A stretch of DNA of 25,356 nt from JBJEQG01 sp051881635 (GCA_051881635.1 JBJEQG010000024.1:1-25356); one strand, 5' to 3'; shown: positions 7,801 to 15,727, counted from the first letter of the stretch. The notes: a model not told the origin generated them from the letters alone. Translations and numbers: made by a program.

Positions 7801-9227
7801 AAGGTTGAAAATGTATCAACAACTTCATGGTTGCGGAGCTTGATTGCACCAATTTCCGTAATTCTCTCTTTTGACACACCCAATCCTGTGGTTTCAATAT
7901 CAAAAATAATAAATTCGCCGTCCAAAGGCTCTTTGGACGAACCATTCACTGCCGCCGCTGATTCATCATTGACGAAGTATGCCTCAACGCCGTAAATGAC
8001 CTTGATGTTATTTCCCTTTTTGTTGAGAGCTTCAGCGGTATTCATCGCTTCCGGAAACGCCTGTGCCACACCGTGGTCTGTAATTGCAATCGCAGGCATA
8101 CCCCATGCGGCGGCCCGTTCAACCAACTCTTCCGCACTGCTGACGGCGTCCATTGCTGACATATTGGTATGTAGGTGCAGTTCAACACGCTTTTTCTCCG
8201 CTTTATCAACAACCTTCATCATGGAAACAGTATTGATATTCTTCGCCATAATAACCAATTCATGGTCATATTTATCATATTGAGCGTCACCGCTTACCAA
8301 AACCGCTGTTCCGTTTTTTAAATCCAAAATCGGCTTACATTTTTCGTTAGTATCAATAACCTTGACGGTAACAGAACCTGTATAGTCCGTTATATTGATA
8401 GAAATGATTTTCTTTTTGTTGTCTTTCGTATCACGGGACTCAATACTGAAAATCTGTCCCCAAACAGAGGCTCGCCCTGTATCCGGTGCTAATTCATTCA
8501 AGGAAATACGCTGTCCTTTGATTGCTGAACCGTAAATCACCTCGGCGGTTTCGGGAATACAGGTCGGTATCATGTGGTCTTCGTCACGGATTTCAATTTC
8601 CGTACACGCTTTATTTTTAATTTTTGCCTTGCGTTCATTGGCAGAATGCATCATCTGTTCATAGTCCTCAATTTCCTGAATTTGTGTTTCACGCAACACC
8701 CGTTCCTCCTGTGTTTTCTGATGTTCAATATAAAGGGCATCATCAGCGTTCAAAGAGGTAATGCCGTCAAAATGAATGGAGAAATTCAGACTGAACTCAT
8801 CACGAATTAAATCCGCCATTACCTTATCGACCTTTTGTGCCAAAAGCACATCGACACCGCCATGACTGAGTGTAACAATTAAATTATCCCCCTCCACACG
8901 CACGGTTGAACCTTTAAGAGTACCGTTCAGCGTTGCAATACGGCGTTTCAACTCTAAAACCAATTCAGGATAATAATCAACAGTAAACAAAGCGGCATCA
9001 TATTTTGGTCGAATATAACAGCTTGAAAGCATAAGTGGACTCTCAACAATCGCTTTTTCTGCCGCAAAAAGAGTTTCTCTCTTTACAAGTGCGGAAAAAA
9101 ACGCATCAATATACATGATGCGATTTTTCATATCTATTTTCACATTTTTTAATGTACAATTCTTTACAACATCTTTCAGCTTTTCAGTATCCACATACTT
9201 CTCAATCAAATTTTCAAGTGTGTACAA
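4860..9227 (-). CDS. polC: DNA polymerase III PolC-type, alpha subunit with proofreading exonuclease
   Basis: This is the replicative DNA polymerase of low-GC Gram-positives. With a TTG start at 9227 the protein has 1455 residues, the usual PolC size. An OB/RPA-like region (about 230-340) is followed by a PHP domain beginning at ELHLHTN (about 346). The DnaQ-type 3'-5' exonuclease with FIIFDIETTGL (about 437) is inserted in the PHP domain, as the family expects. Next come a CPKC...CPKC zinc motif (about 920-960), the polymerase catalytic PDIDLNFSG (about 977) and C-terminal helix-hairpin-helix sequence. The frame stays open to an ATG at 9311, but those 28 codons read through a GC-rich hairpin cluster and look unlike coding sequence. 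AGGGGTGA lies about 8 nt before the TTG. It is the last gene of the pyrH-to-polC cluster. Start confidence is moderate; identity is certain. Confidence 0.97.
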   Translation of the reverse strand: MYTLENLIEKYVDTEKLKDVVKNCTLKNVKIDMKNRIMYIDAFFSALVKRETLFAAEKAIVESPLMLSSCYIRPKYDAALFTVDYYPELVLELKRRIATLNGTLKGSTVRVEGDNLIVTLSHGGVDVLLAQKVDKVMADLIRDEFSLNFSIHFDGITSLNADDALYIEHQKTQEERVLRETQIQEIEDYEQMMHSANERKAKIKNKACTEIEIRDEDHMIPTCIPETAEVIYGSAIKGQRISLNELAPDTGRASVWGQIFSIESRDTKDNKKKIISINITDYTGSVTVKVIDTNEKCKPILDLKNGTAVLVSGDAQYDKYDHELVIMAKNINTVSMMKVVDKAEKKRVELHLHTNMSAMDAVSSAEELVERAAAWGMPAIAITDHGVAQAFPEAMNTAEALNKKGNNIKVIYGVEAYFVNDESAAAVNGSSKEPLDGEFIIFDIETTGLGVSKERITEIGAIKLRNHEVVDTFSTFVNPEKPIPEKITQITGIDDSMVADAPKEETAVAAFLEFCGENAVVVAHNASFDTSFIRAAAMRHHLSYTLTAVDTLAISRAMFPSLSKHKLDVVAKHLKLGDFNHHRATDDAMMLTKIFQVMLTKLSEEYGVANVAQINTAFPKADIKSYKYYHQIILVRNQLGLKNLYKLISKSHLDYFYKKPLIPKSELVKFRNGLIIGSACEAGELFRAIVNNKPWEELKKIASFYDYLEIQPIGNNAYMLREGMASSVEQLQDFNRTVVKLGEELNIPVVATCDVHFLDPHNSEYRKILMAGQGFNDADQQAPLYFRTTAEMLKEFEYLGEEKAYEVVVTNTNRIADRIERIRPVPKGNFPPFIEGAEEELTTITWQRAKKQYGDPLPQIVQERIEKELNSIIKNGFSVLYMTAQKLVANSEKYGYLVGSRGSVGSSFVANMSGISEVNPLCPHYYCPKCQNSEFFTDGSVGSGFDLPEKICPKCGTKYLQDGHDIPFETFLGFNGDKTPDIDLNFSGEYQTISHRYTEELFGKENVFKAGTIATIAEKTAIGFVKKYAESKGITMHRAEEMRLAAGCTGIRRTTGQHPGGMVVVPRSNDVYDFCPVQHPANDTKSDSITTHFDFHSIHDTICKLDELGHDVPTIYKYLEEYTGIPVMEVSMSDRDVISLFTSTKALNVEPEDIDSETGTFSLPEVGTSFVRQMLVETNPQTFSDLLQISGLSHGTDVWLGNAAELIANGTCTISEVIGTRDSIMVYLMHKGLEPGMAFKIMEIVRKGKAKKLLTPEHIQAMKDHDVPQWYIDSCMKIKYMFPKAHAAAYMISTLRLGWYKVHKPVEYYAAYFTVRSEDLDGAIVAQGRDAVKRKMLDIKLKGKEATAKDQSIMATLQIVNEMMARGIEVLPIDIYKSDAKKFLVEDGKIRLPFSALGGIGEAAAQSLADARADGEFMSVEDFQQRAKVGKGIIETLKTTGALSKLPESSQLTFM

Positions 9228-9250
9228 ATCCTTTTCACCCCTAATAATAG

Positions 9251-9333
9251 CAGGACTTCGCCGAGAGTTTCGGTCGTACCGCCACTGGCAAAATGCCTTT
9301 GGAAACCGCAATCCTCTAAAAAGGATTGACCTG
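9251..9333 (-). other. GC-rich hairpin cluster upstream of polC (candidate structured RNA or intergenic repeat)
   Basis: This 83-nt stretch lies between the membrane protein gene and the TTG start of polC. On minus, outer CAGG (9333-9330) can pair with CCTG (9254-9251). Inside are a 6-bp stem CAATCC/GGATTG with an 8-nt loop, a GGCA/TGCC hairpin, and two mutually exclusive hairpins, CGGT-ACG-ACCG and CCGA/TCGG. I counted 34 G+C in 60 bases (9251-9310), richer than the surrounding operon. It matches no riboswitch class I know. It may be a translational leader for polC or a dispersed clostridial intergenic element. Confidence 0.5.
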
Positions 9334-9352
9334 AACTTTAATTTTTGATAAG

Positions 9353-9988
9353 TTATCGAACAGAGTTATTTTCTTTCCGTTGTATATAACAATGATACGA
9401 TTGCTTGATTTCTTTTGTGAGTAATGCAGCACCATATATACCGCAAATCAAAAGAATGGTATCTTCATACACATTAAAAAATACCGATTTTATTCCGGTT
9501 AAGCCCCAAATGGTTAATAGAGAAAGAAGAATTTTGTTTCTTCTTGCATAGCATGAATAGACAACTATGCTTAGGCTTACCACCGGACAAGGCATGATAT
9601 GTGTCGCCATTTGCGGGAAATGACCGCCCAACATTATGGAAACCAAAGGATAGAGTAAATAGAGCAATAACAATGTTATTTGCCAAAAATTCGGCTTTTT
9701 AAGGCAGTCATCTCTATTATGATAGCTCTCGTACAGGAATAAAACACCGCAAACCAGATATAATGGCAGTGCAAAATATTTTTGTATAGGTTCTATTCCA
9801 TACGGTACATAAAAAACAAACCCAATAAACAGGTTTACAATACCTAATGCAAACTTGGCAGCCCATTTTATTTTCTGTGCATAAGACATCACGACAGAAA
9901 AAATTAAAAACGCAAGCATACAGCATTGAAGTATTTTTGTTTGCTGATTGTAATTGCCAATAACACTCCAAAATACTTGTGCGTCCAT
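9353..9988 (-). CDS. Small multi-pass membrane protein (DUF6064-like)
   Basis: The 211-residue protein is strongly hydrophobic, with about six membrane segments and a short basic C-terminus. The opening MDAQVFWSVIGNYNQQT and the hydrophobic layout recall the DUF6064 family, but I cannot confirm that by eye and no function is known. It starts immediately after the ispG stop codon (TAA then ATG). Its ribosome site GGGAG is inside the end of ispG, so translation should be coupled. It occupies the slot where Bacillus and many Clostridia carry proS between rseP/ispG and polC. No catalytic motif is visible. It could be a local insertion into the housekeeping operon rather than a functional partner. 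Confidence 0.75.
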   Translation of the reverse strand: MDAQVFWSVIGNYNQQTKILQCCMLAFLIFSVVMSYAQKIKWAAKFALGIVNLFIGFVFYVPYGIEPIQKYFALPLYLVCGVLFLYESYHNRDDCLKKPNFWQITLLLLYLLYPLVSIMLGGHFPQMATHIMPCPVVSLSIVVYSCYARRNKILLSLLTIWGLTGIKSVFFNVYEDTILLICGIYGAALLTKEIKQSYHCYIQRKENNSVR

Positions 9989-11044
9989 TTATGTTTCTCC
10001 CAAAAGTTTGATTTCTTTCATCAATTCTTCCAACAACTTTTCTTCGGGAACTTTTCGCAAAATCTCGCCTTTTTTGAAAATCAAGCCCTCTTTACTGCCA
10101 CCCGCAATTCCTAAATCTGCCTCCCGTGCCTCGCCCGGTCCATTGACGGCACAACCCATAATGGCAACGGTAATATTTAACGGACAGTCTTTAAGCATTT
10201 CTTCTGCCTGTTTGGCAAGGTTAATTAAATCAATTTTTGTACGCCCACAAGTGGGACAGGAAATAAAACGCACACCGCTTGTATTCAGATTAAGTGCTTT
10301 GAGAATATCTTTTGCAGCATCAACTTCTTTGAGCGGTGTATCCGTCAGGGAAACACGAATGGTATCACCAATACCGTCCATAAGCAAAGAACCAATACCG
10401 ATTGCGGATTTAATCAATCCCATGCGTTCCGTCCCCGCCTCAGTTACACCCAAATGCAAAGGATAATCGCATTGTTCCGCCGCCAAACGGTACGCCTCAA
10501 CCATAAAGGCAACATTGGAGGATTTCATGGAAAGAACAATATCGTAAAAATCAAATTTTTCAAGCAATGAGGCATGATATAACGCACTGTCACACAATGC
10601 CTGTGGTGTCGGACGGCCGTATTTTTCAAGAATATGTTTTTCCAAAGAACCTGAATTGACACCAATACGAATGGGAATATTTTTGAGTCGGCAAACATCG
10701 GCAACCTGTTTGACTCTGTCCTCATCGCCAATATTTCCGGGATTGATACGGATTTTATCGACACCTGCCGCCGCCGCCTCCAATGCCAAATGATAATCAA
10801 AATGAATATCGGCAACAATCGGTACGGACACCGCCTCTTTAAGAGCAGCAATCAAACGCACTGCCTCCATATTCGGCACTGCCGCACGAATAATTTGACA
10901 GCCCCTTTGTTCCAACTCAACTGCCTGACGCACACTGCCCTCTATATCTGAGGCAGGAACATTCAACATGGATTGAATGGAAATCGGCGACTGACCGCCG
11001 ATTTCAACTGAACCAACTTTTACTTTTCGTGAATTTCTTTTCAT
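9989..11044 (-). CDS. ispG: 4-hydroxy-3-methylbut-2-en-1-yl diphosphate synthase (IspG/GcpE)
   Basis: IspG is the cytosolic iron-sulfur enzyme that converts MEcPP to HMBPP, the penultimate step of the MEP isoprenoid pathway. The 351-residue protein shows the TIM-barrel half with VADIHFDYHLAL and RINPGNIG. The [4Fe-4S] ligands are Cys263 and Cys266 (SCPTCGR), Cys298 (MGCAVNGPGEA) and the family's fourth ligand Glu305. Length and motifs match the short bacterial form. Its ATG overlaps the rseP stop by one base (TAATG), with AGGTGG just upstream, which implies translational coupling. It works with dxr three genes up in the same pathway, feeding the isoprenyl substrate used by uppS. Confidence 0.97.
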   Translation of the reverse strand: MKRNSRKVKVGSVEIGGQSPISIQSMLNVPASDIEGSVRQAVELEQRGCQIIRAAVPNMEAVRLIAALKEAVSVPIVADIHFDYHLALEAAAAGVDKIRINPGNIGDEDRVKQVADVCRLKNIPIRIGVNSGSLEKHILEKYGRPTPQALCDSALYHASLLEKFDFYDIVLSMKSSNVAFMVEAYRLAAEQCDYPLHLGVTEAGTERMGLIKSAIGIGSLLMDGIGDTIRVSLTDTPLKEVDAAKDILKALNLNTSGVRFISCPTCGRTKIDLINLAKQAEEMLKDCPLNITVAIMGCAVNGPGEAREADLGIAGGSKEGLIFKKGEILRKVPEEKLLEELMKEIKLLGET

Positions 11045-12126
11045 TATCCACCTAACCCCGTTCCGGTAAATAGTCTGAGAATATCGCTGAACGATACCAC
11101 CGCCATAAACAGCAACAGCACCACTAAACCTATCGCATGGATATAACCTTCATATTTACGGCTAATCGGTTTACGGCGAATCGCCTCTATAATCAAAAAG
11201 ACCAGGCGTCCACCGTCCAATGCCGGCAAAGGCAAAAGATTCATAACGCCCAAATTGACGGTAATCATCATCATAACATATACTAAATTCAGTACGGCCT
11301 GACCAAAGCCGCTACTTTCCAAACCTGCCGCCGTAACCTGTGAAATTGCCGAAGTCATGCCGATAGGACCGGCTATTTCGTTAAATCCGAATTTTCCTTG
11401 AATTAACCCGATAAGACTCGCCCAAACAATCTTGACGGTTGACACCACACCCCAAAAACTTTGTTCAAGTAAAGTACCGAAGTTCTTTTCAATCGGATAA
11501 ACTTTAAAATCCAACCGTATGGCTGTTTTACCGTCACTTGAAGTGGTTTTTGCAAATTTGACACCGTCCAAATTGATTTTTTCACCGTTGCGGATAACAA
11601 CCATATTCATACCGTCCGGATTTGCCATGGCAAAGGCAAAATTTAAATCCTGTCCCGTATGAATACTAAAACCGTTTATTGACTTGATTTCATCACCAAC
11701 CTGCAAATATTCCGAAGAAACGGCACTATCCGCAAATACGGCAATCTTTGAGGAAACAAAATTTGTGCTTGGCAAAAGATAAATGAACATCAAAACAAAT
11801 CCCAAAAGAATATTCATGACAACGCCCGCCACAACGATAATCATACGCTTCCAAACTTTCGCATTGTTGAAAGCCCGTTTGTCGTCGCTGTCCTCGTCCT
11901 CGCCCTCCATTGCACAAAAACCGCCAATCGGAAACAAACGGAGAGAATACAGGGTTTCACCCTTTTGAAATTTGATGAGCTTTGGTCCCATACCCAAAGC
12001 AAATTCATTGACTTTGACACCTGATTTTTTTGCCGTAATAAAGTGTCCGAACTCATGTATGAAAATAATAAGCTCAAACAACAAAACGCCAATAATAATT
12101 AAAAGAACAATATCTATGGCTAACAT
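11044..12126 (-). CDS. rseP: RIP metalloprotease RseP (site-2 protease)
   Basis: This is an intramembrane zinc metalloprotease that cuts membrane-bound anti-sigma factors and leftover signal peptides (RasP/YluC in Bacillus). In the 360-residue protein the first membrane segment contains HEFGH (24-28), the zinc site. A central PDZ domain (about 130-210) carries LQVGDEIKSINGF, and the C-terminal segments hold LLPLPALDGGRL with the third zinc ligand Asp. About four membrane spans are visible. The AAGGAG of its ribosome site directly abuts the ATG with zero spacing, which is unusual. No better ATG, GTG or TTG is available before the conserved HEFGH region. It lies 72 nt after dxr; that gap holds an 8-bp inverted repeat (12147-12154 with 12174-12181). 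Confidence 0.95.
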   Translation of the reverse strand: MLAIDIVLLIIIGVLLFELIIFIHEFGHFITAKKSGVKVNEFALGMGPKLIKFQKGETLYSLRLFPIGGFCAMEGEDEDSDDKRAFNNAKVWKRMIIVVAGVVMNILLGFVLMFIYLLPSTNFVSSKIAVFADSAVSSEYLQVGDEIKSINGFSIHTGQDLNFAFAMANPDGMNMVVIRNGEKINLDGVKFAKTTSSDGKTAIRLDFKVYPIEKNFGTLLEQSFWGVVSTVKIVWASLIGLIQGKFGFNEIAGPIGMTSAISQVTAAGLESSGFGQAVLNLVYVMMMITVNLGVMNLLPLPALDGGRLVFLIIEAIRRKPISRKYEGYIHAIGLVVLLLFMAVVSFSDILRLFTGTGLGG

Positions 12127-12198
12127 CTCCTTAAATATAATTATTCATACTTATCCGTTTGTTTTTCTAAATAATAAGTATTCACTGACCGTTCCTAA

Positions 12199-13386
12199 TT
12201 AAATCATAAGATATGAATGTGCAAAAGACCTTGAAACTTTGTCTGCTTTTAAAATATTTTGGGGACTGATTTCGGTATTAAGCGTGGAAGTAAAAACTTC
12301 TTTATTTATTTCATCAACCTTTTCCAAAGCATAAGCAACCGTTTCCGTAATTGCATTGAAAGAAATTTTCCCCTCCAAAAATGCCGCAACCGCAATTTCG
12401 TTTGCACCGTTGACAACGGCAGGAGCAATACCGCCGATTTCCATTGCTTTACGGCAAATTTGCATGGCGGGAAAAGTTTTTTCGTCTGCTGCCGCAAAGG
12501 TCAATGCTCCGCATGAAAGTAAATCCAAGTGTTGGGCTGGTGACGCATACCGCTTAGGATAAGTTAAGGCATACTGTATCGGAATACGCATATCGGCTGT
12601 GCCTAATTGTGCCAAAACTGCATTGTCCTTTAATTCAATCATGGAATGAATGATACTCTCCCTATGAACAACAACATCAATATCTTCGGGTTTCACACCG
12701 AAAAGCCATGACGCTTCCATAATTTCAAAGCCCTTATTCATCATGGTTGCGGAGTCAACGGTAATTTTTGCACCCATGCTCCAATTCGGGTGTGCTAACG
12801 CCTGTGTGACCGTTACGGTTTTCAGTTCTTCTGCCGTTTTACCGAAAAACGGACCGCCTGACGCAGTCAATATCAATTTTTTCAAAGAATCTTTGGGACA
12901 ACCCTGTAAGCATTGAAAAATTGCTGAATGTTCACTGTCCACAGGATAAATTTTCACACCTTTTTCACGGGCGAAATTCATAATATAAGCACCGCCGACA
13001 ACAAGTGTTTCCTTGTTTGCCAAAGCAATATTTTTACCACAGGAAATTGCCTGAACTGTCGGCATAAAACCCGAAATACCAACAAGGGCATTTACAACGG
13101 TGTCACATTCGGTTGATTTTAGAATCATATTTTGCAGGTTTTCCGCCCCAAAGCCGACAATGATTTCAGTATCTGTATCGGCAACACGCTTTTTTAATTC
13201 CTGTGCCAGCGTATCGTCTGCCAATGTCGCAAAGCGAGGATTAAATTCCCGAATTTGTTTCTCCAAAAGGTCAATGCTTTTATTCGCTGACAATGCCTCT
13301 ATTTTTATATGTAAATTTCTTGCAACATCTAAGGTTTGACACCCGATAGAACCTGTTGAACCTAAAAGTGTAATTTTCTCCGCCAC
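12199..13386 (-). CDS. dxr: 1-deoxy-D-xylulose 5-phosphate reductoisomerase (Dxr/IspC)
   Basis: Dxr catalyses the NADPH-dependent conversion of DXP to MEP, the first committed step of the MEP pathway. The 395-residue protein begins with the dinucleotide-binding GSTGSIG (about 8-14). It has ALANKETLVVGG, the metal/substrate motif around PVDSEHSAIFQC, and HPNWSMGAKITVDSATMMNK. Length is typical. The start codon is GTG at 13386, supported by GGAGGG about 9 nt upstream and by the motif position. It is 18 nt downstream of cdsA within the operon. Product flux from Dxr and IspG supplies isopentenyl units for UppS. Confidence 0.97.
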   Translation of the reverse strand: MAEKITLLGSTGSIGCQTLDVARNLHIKIEALSANKSIDLLEKQIREFNPRFATLADDTLAQELKKRVADTDTEIIVGFGAENLQNMILKSTECDTVVNALVGISGFMPTVQAISCGKNIALANKETLVVGGAYIMNFAREKGVKIYPVDSEHSAIFQCLQGCPKDSLKKLILTASGGPFFGKTAEELKTVTVTQALAHPNWSMGAKITVDSATMMNKGFEIMEASWLFGVKPEDIDVVVHRESIIHSMIELKDNAVLAQLGTADMRIPIQYALTYPKRYASPAQHLDLLSCGALTFAAADEKTFPAMQICRKAMEIGGIAPAVVNGANEIAVAAFLEGKISFNAITETVAYALEKVDEINKEVFTSTLNTEISPQNILKADKVSRSFAHSYLMI

Positions 13387-13404
13387 AGAATATTCCCTCC
13401 TCTT

Positions 13405-14283
13405 TTACAACGACAAAACCACATTGGGCAATCCGTTACTTGTAAACAGCCAAGTATAAAAGTAATGTCCCATGATATAAATTAGCGGTGATACAAAAAT
13501 CACACTGTCAAAGCGGTCCAATACGCCGCCATGTCCCGGAAGAACATTACCAAAGTCCTTGATTTTATAATAACGCTTAATCAATGAAAAACTCAAATCT
13601 CCAAAAATCGAAAGAATCGAGCCGAACAATGAAATAATCGCTACGGTGATATAATTAAAAGCGGTGTTTTGGGTATCGGGTAAAAGCGGGAAAAAACATT
13701 TTTCAAATAGAAATGCCATTAAACAGGTTAAAATCGTGCCAACAACAACACCGCCAATCGCACCCTCGATTGTCTTTTTGGGACTGATTTCAGGACACAG
13801 TTTATGTTTTCCAAAGGCACTACCAATAAAATAAGCCCCTGCATCTGAAAACCATGGCAAAGCAATAATAAAACAAAAATAAAAGACGGAAAGCATTGGA
13901 CGCTCATAAGATACATTTCCTACAAATGACAGGGAAAAACTGATTATAGATGTCATGGCATAGGCAATCGAAAAATCGGGAAAACTGATTTTTTTGTGGC
14001 AGATGACCATACAACAAAGCATATACAGTGTATAAAAAGCAGTCGGAAGAATATAACCAATCGGCTCGCTCAGTATAGGCAATAAAAATCCAAATAAAAT
14101 GGACGGAATTGCAATCTCTAATTTTTTACGCAGTTTTACTGCACCCAAAAATTCAAAAACGCCTACCGCTGTCACAATCGCAAGAAAACCATTGATAACC
14201 ATAGAGGTTGTCATTGCGGTGATAATCAACAAAGCAATCAACAGCGGTATTGCAACAACACCTGTCAATATTCTTGTTTTCAC
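13405..14283 (-). CDS. cdsA: Phosphatidate cytidylyltransferase (CDP-diacylglycerol synthase)
   Basis: CdsA is an integral membrane enzyme that makes CDP-diacylglycerol from phosphatidic acid and CTP, the branch point of phospholipid synthesis. The 292-residue protein has about eight hydrophobic segments. The full C-terminal family signature is visible: SPKKTIEGAIGG, GDLSFSLIKR, then KDFGNVLPGHGGVLDRFDS with the metal-binding Asp residues. The start is a GTG at 14283, with GGAGGTG 8 nt upstream inside the last codons of uppS. The gene lies 3 nt after the uppS stop, so the pair is tightly coupled, as in many Firmicutes. Confidence 0.96.
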   Translation of the reverse strand: MKTRILTGVVAIPLLIALLIITAMTTSMVINGFLAIVTAVGVFEFLGAVKLRKKLEIAIPSILFGFLLPILSEPIGYILPTAFYTLYMLCCMVICHKKISFPDFSIAYAMTSIISFSLSFVGNVSYERPMLSVFYFCFIIALPWFSDAGAYFIGSAFGKHKLCPEISPKKTIEGAIGGVVVGTILTCLMAFLFEKCFFPLLPDTQNTAFNYITVAIISLFGSILSIFGDLSFSLIKRYYKIKDFGNVLPGHGGVLDRFDSVIFVSPLIYIMGHYFYTWLFTSNGLPNVVLSL

Positions 14284-14286
14284 GGT

Positions 14287-15033
14287 TTAAACACCTCCAA
14301 AGCGGCGATTGCGTTTGTTAAACGCAAGAATGGCCTGATTAAATTCCTCTTTTGTAAAATCCGGCCATAATGTATCCGTAACATACAGTTCGGCATAAGC
14401 CGCCTGAAAAATCATAAAATTACTTAAACGATATTCACCGCCCGGACGGATAATCAAATCAGGGTCAGGCTGTCCTGCCGTATATAGATAATCCTGTATA
14501 TCCTTTATGGAAAGTGTATCTATATTGCGTGTGCCGTTTTGAATATCGGCATATAGACTTTTAACGGCATGGAGCATTTCATCTCGTCCGCCATAATTCA
14601 TTGCAATATTCAAAACCATACCTTTGCGGTCTTTGGAAATTTCTATTGTTTCATCAATCAATTTTTTCAGTTCAGTGTCAAATGCCGATGTATCGCCGAT
14701 AAAACGAACCAGAACATCATCATCACGAAAATCCGTCAGTGAATCAATCAGGTATTGTTTAAATAATTTCATCAATCCTTTGACTTCCTCGGCAGGGCGT
14801 TTCCAATTCTCTGTTGAAAACGCATAAACCGTTAAGTATTTGACGCCGATATTGCTTGCGTGGCGTGTAATTGTACGAAAGTTTTGTGCCCCTGCCGTAT
14901 GTCCAAGTGTACGGGGCAAACCCCGTTTTTTTGCCCAACGCCCGTTTCCGTCCATAATAATGCCAATATGTTCGGGAACAACAATGGTACTCGGCAAGGT
15001 TGTTTCGCCTTCAATATTCTTTTTGAATGCCAT
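14287..15033 (-). CDS. uppS: Undecaprenyl diphosphate synthase (cis-prenyltransferase)
   Basis: UppS elongates farnesyl diphosphate with isopentenyl units to C55 undecaprenyl diphosphate, the lipid carrier for wall polymers. The 248-residue protein carries IIMDGNGRWAKKRG with catalytic Asp28, GHTAGAQ, and the C-terminal RPGGEYRLSNF substrate motif. The ATG at 15033 is chosen over an in-frame ATG at 15054. AAGGAG is 7 nt before the former, and the latter lies upstream of that ribosome site. It is followed directly by cdsA. A double hairpin in the 139-nt gap toward frr may partly uncouple it from pyrH-frr transcription. Confidence 0.97.
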   Translation of the reverse strand: MAFKKNIEGETTLPSTIVVPEHIGIIMDGNGRWAKKRGLPRTLGHTAGAQNFRTITRHASNIGVKYLTVYAFSTENWKRPAEEVKGLMKLFKQYLIDSLTDFRDDDVLVRFIGDTSAFDTELKKLIDETIEISKDRKGMVLNIAMNYGGRDEMLHAVKSLYADIQNGTRNIDTLSIKDIQDYLYTAGQPDPDLIIRPGGEYRLSNFMIFQAAYAELYVTDTLWPDFTKEEFNQAILAFNKRNRRFGGV

Positions 15034-15084
15034 AGTCTTTCTCCTTAACTCCATATAATATATTCTTTATCTTATGTTATCTTT

Positions 15085-15154
15085 CTTTCATTTTTATTTT
15101 TTCCACAGCTAAAAATAAAAATGAAAGAACTCGGCAGAGGGAAATTCTGCCGAG
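15085..15154 (-). terminator. Tandem hairpins between frr and uppS, likely terminator or attenuator
   Basis: On minus the first hairpin is a 9-bp GC-rich stem CTCGGCAGA/TCTGCCGAG (15154-15146 with 15138-15130, 7-nt loop). It is followed by a T-rich run, giving a standard intrinsic terminator 18 nt past the frr stop. A second, perfect 17-bp AT-rich stem (15085-15101 with 15111-15127, 9-nt loop) comes right after and uses that T-rich run as one arm. Whether it blocks, attenuates or processes the operon mRNA is open. Confidence 0.7.
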
Positions 15155-15172
15155 AACATCATTTTTTTACAA

Positions 15173-15727
15173 TCAGATTTCCATAATTTGCTTTTGTTTG
15201 TCGGCAGAGAGCTTATCAATCGTTTTAATATGAGCGTCTGTCATATCCTGAATTTTCTTTTCGCCCTGCTTTTGGTCATCTTCCGTAATTTCATTTGCCT
15301 TTTTCATCGCTTTGAGTTTATCCATAGCGTCACGGCGGATAGAGCGAACGGCAACTTTTGCCTCCTCGCCCATTTTTGCAATATCTTTTACGATTTCTTT
15401 ACGGCGGTCCTCTGTCAACGGCGGAAATATCATACGGATAACTTTACCGTCACACTGCGGATTTATACCTATGTCTGAGGTTTGGATTGCCTTTTCGATT
15501 TTTCTTGTCACGGAAGCGTCCCAAGGCTGAATTGTCAGCGTTCTTGCCTCTGTAACGGAAACAGCCGCCAACTGGTTAATCGGTGTCGGTGTGCCGTAAT
15601 AGTCAACCATAACCTTATCCAATACATTGGGATTGGCACGCCCCGCACGAACAGCGGCATAGTCGCTCTCCAAGTGGGCAACAGATTTGCTCATTTTTTC
15701 GTCTGCACTTTTGATAACAGTTTTCAT
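15173..15727 (-). CDS. frr: Ribosome recycling factor
   Basis: RRF, with EF-G, splits post-termination ribosomes for reuse. The 184-residue protein is of standard length and shows the family pattern. SVAHLESDYAAVRAGRANPNV occurs near the N-terminus, followed by YYGTPTPINQLA, QPWD and the Arg/Lys-rich DRRKEIVKD segment. The ATG at 15727 is preferred. An in-frame GTG four codons earlier (15739) is part of the AAGGAGGTG ribosome site itself. It lies 21 nt downstream of pyrH, the standard pairing in bacteria. Confidence 0.97.
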   Translation of the reverse strand: MKTVIKSADEKMSKSVAHLESDYAAVRAGRANPNVLDKVMVDYYGTPTPINQLAAVSVTEARTLTIQPWDASVTRKIEKAIQTSDIGINPQCDGKVIRMIFPPLTEDRRKEIVKDIAKMGEEAKVAVRSIRRDAMDKLKAMKKANEITEDDQKQGEKKIQDMTDAHIKTIDKLSADKQKQIMEI

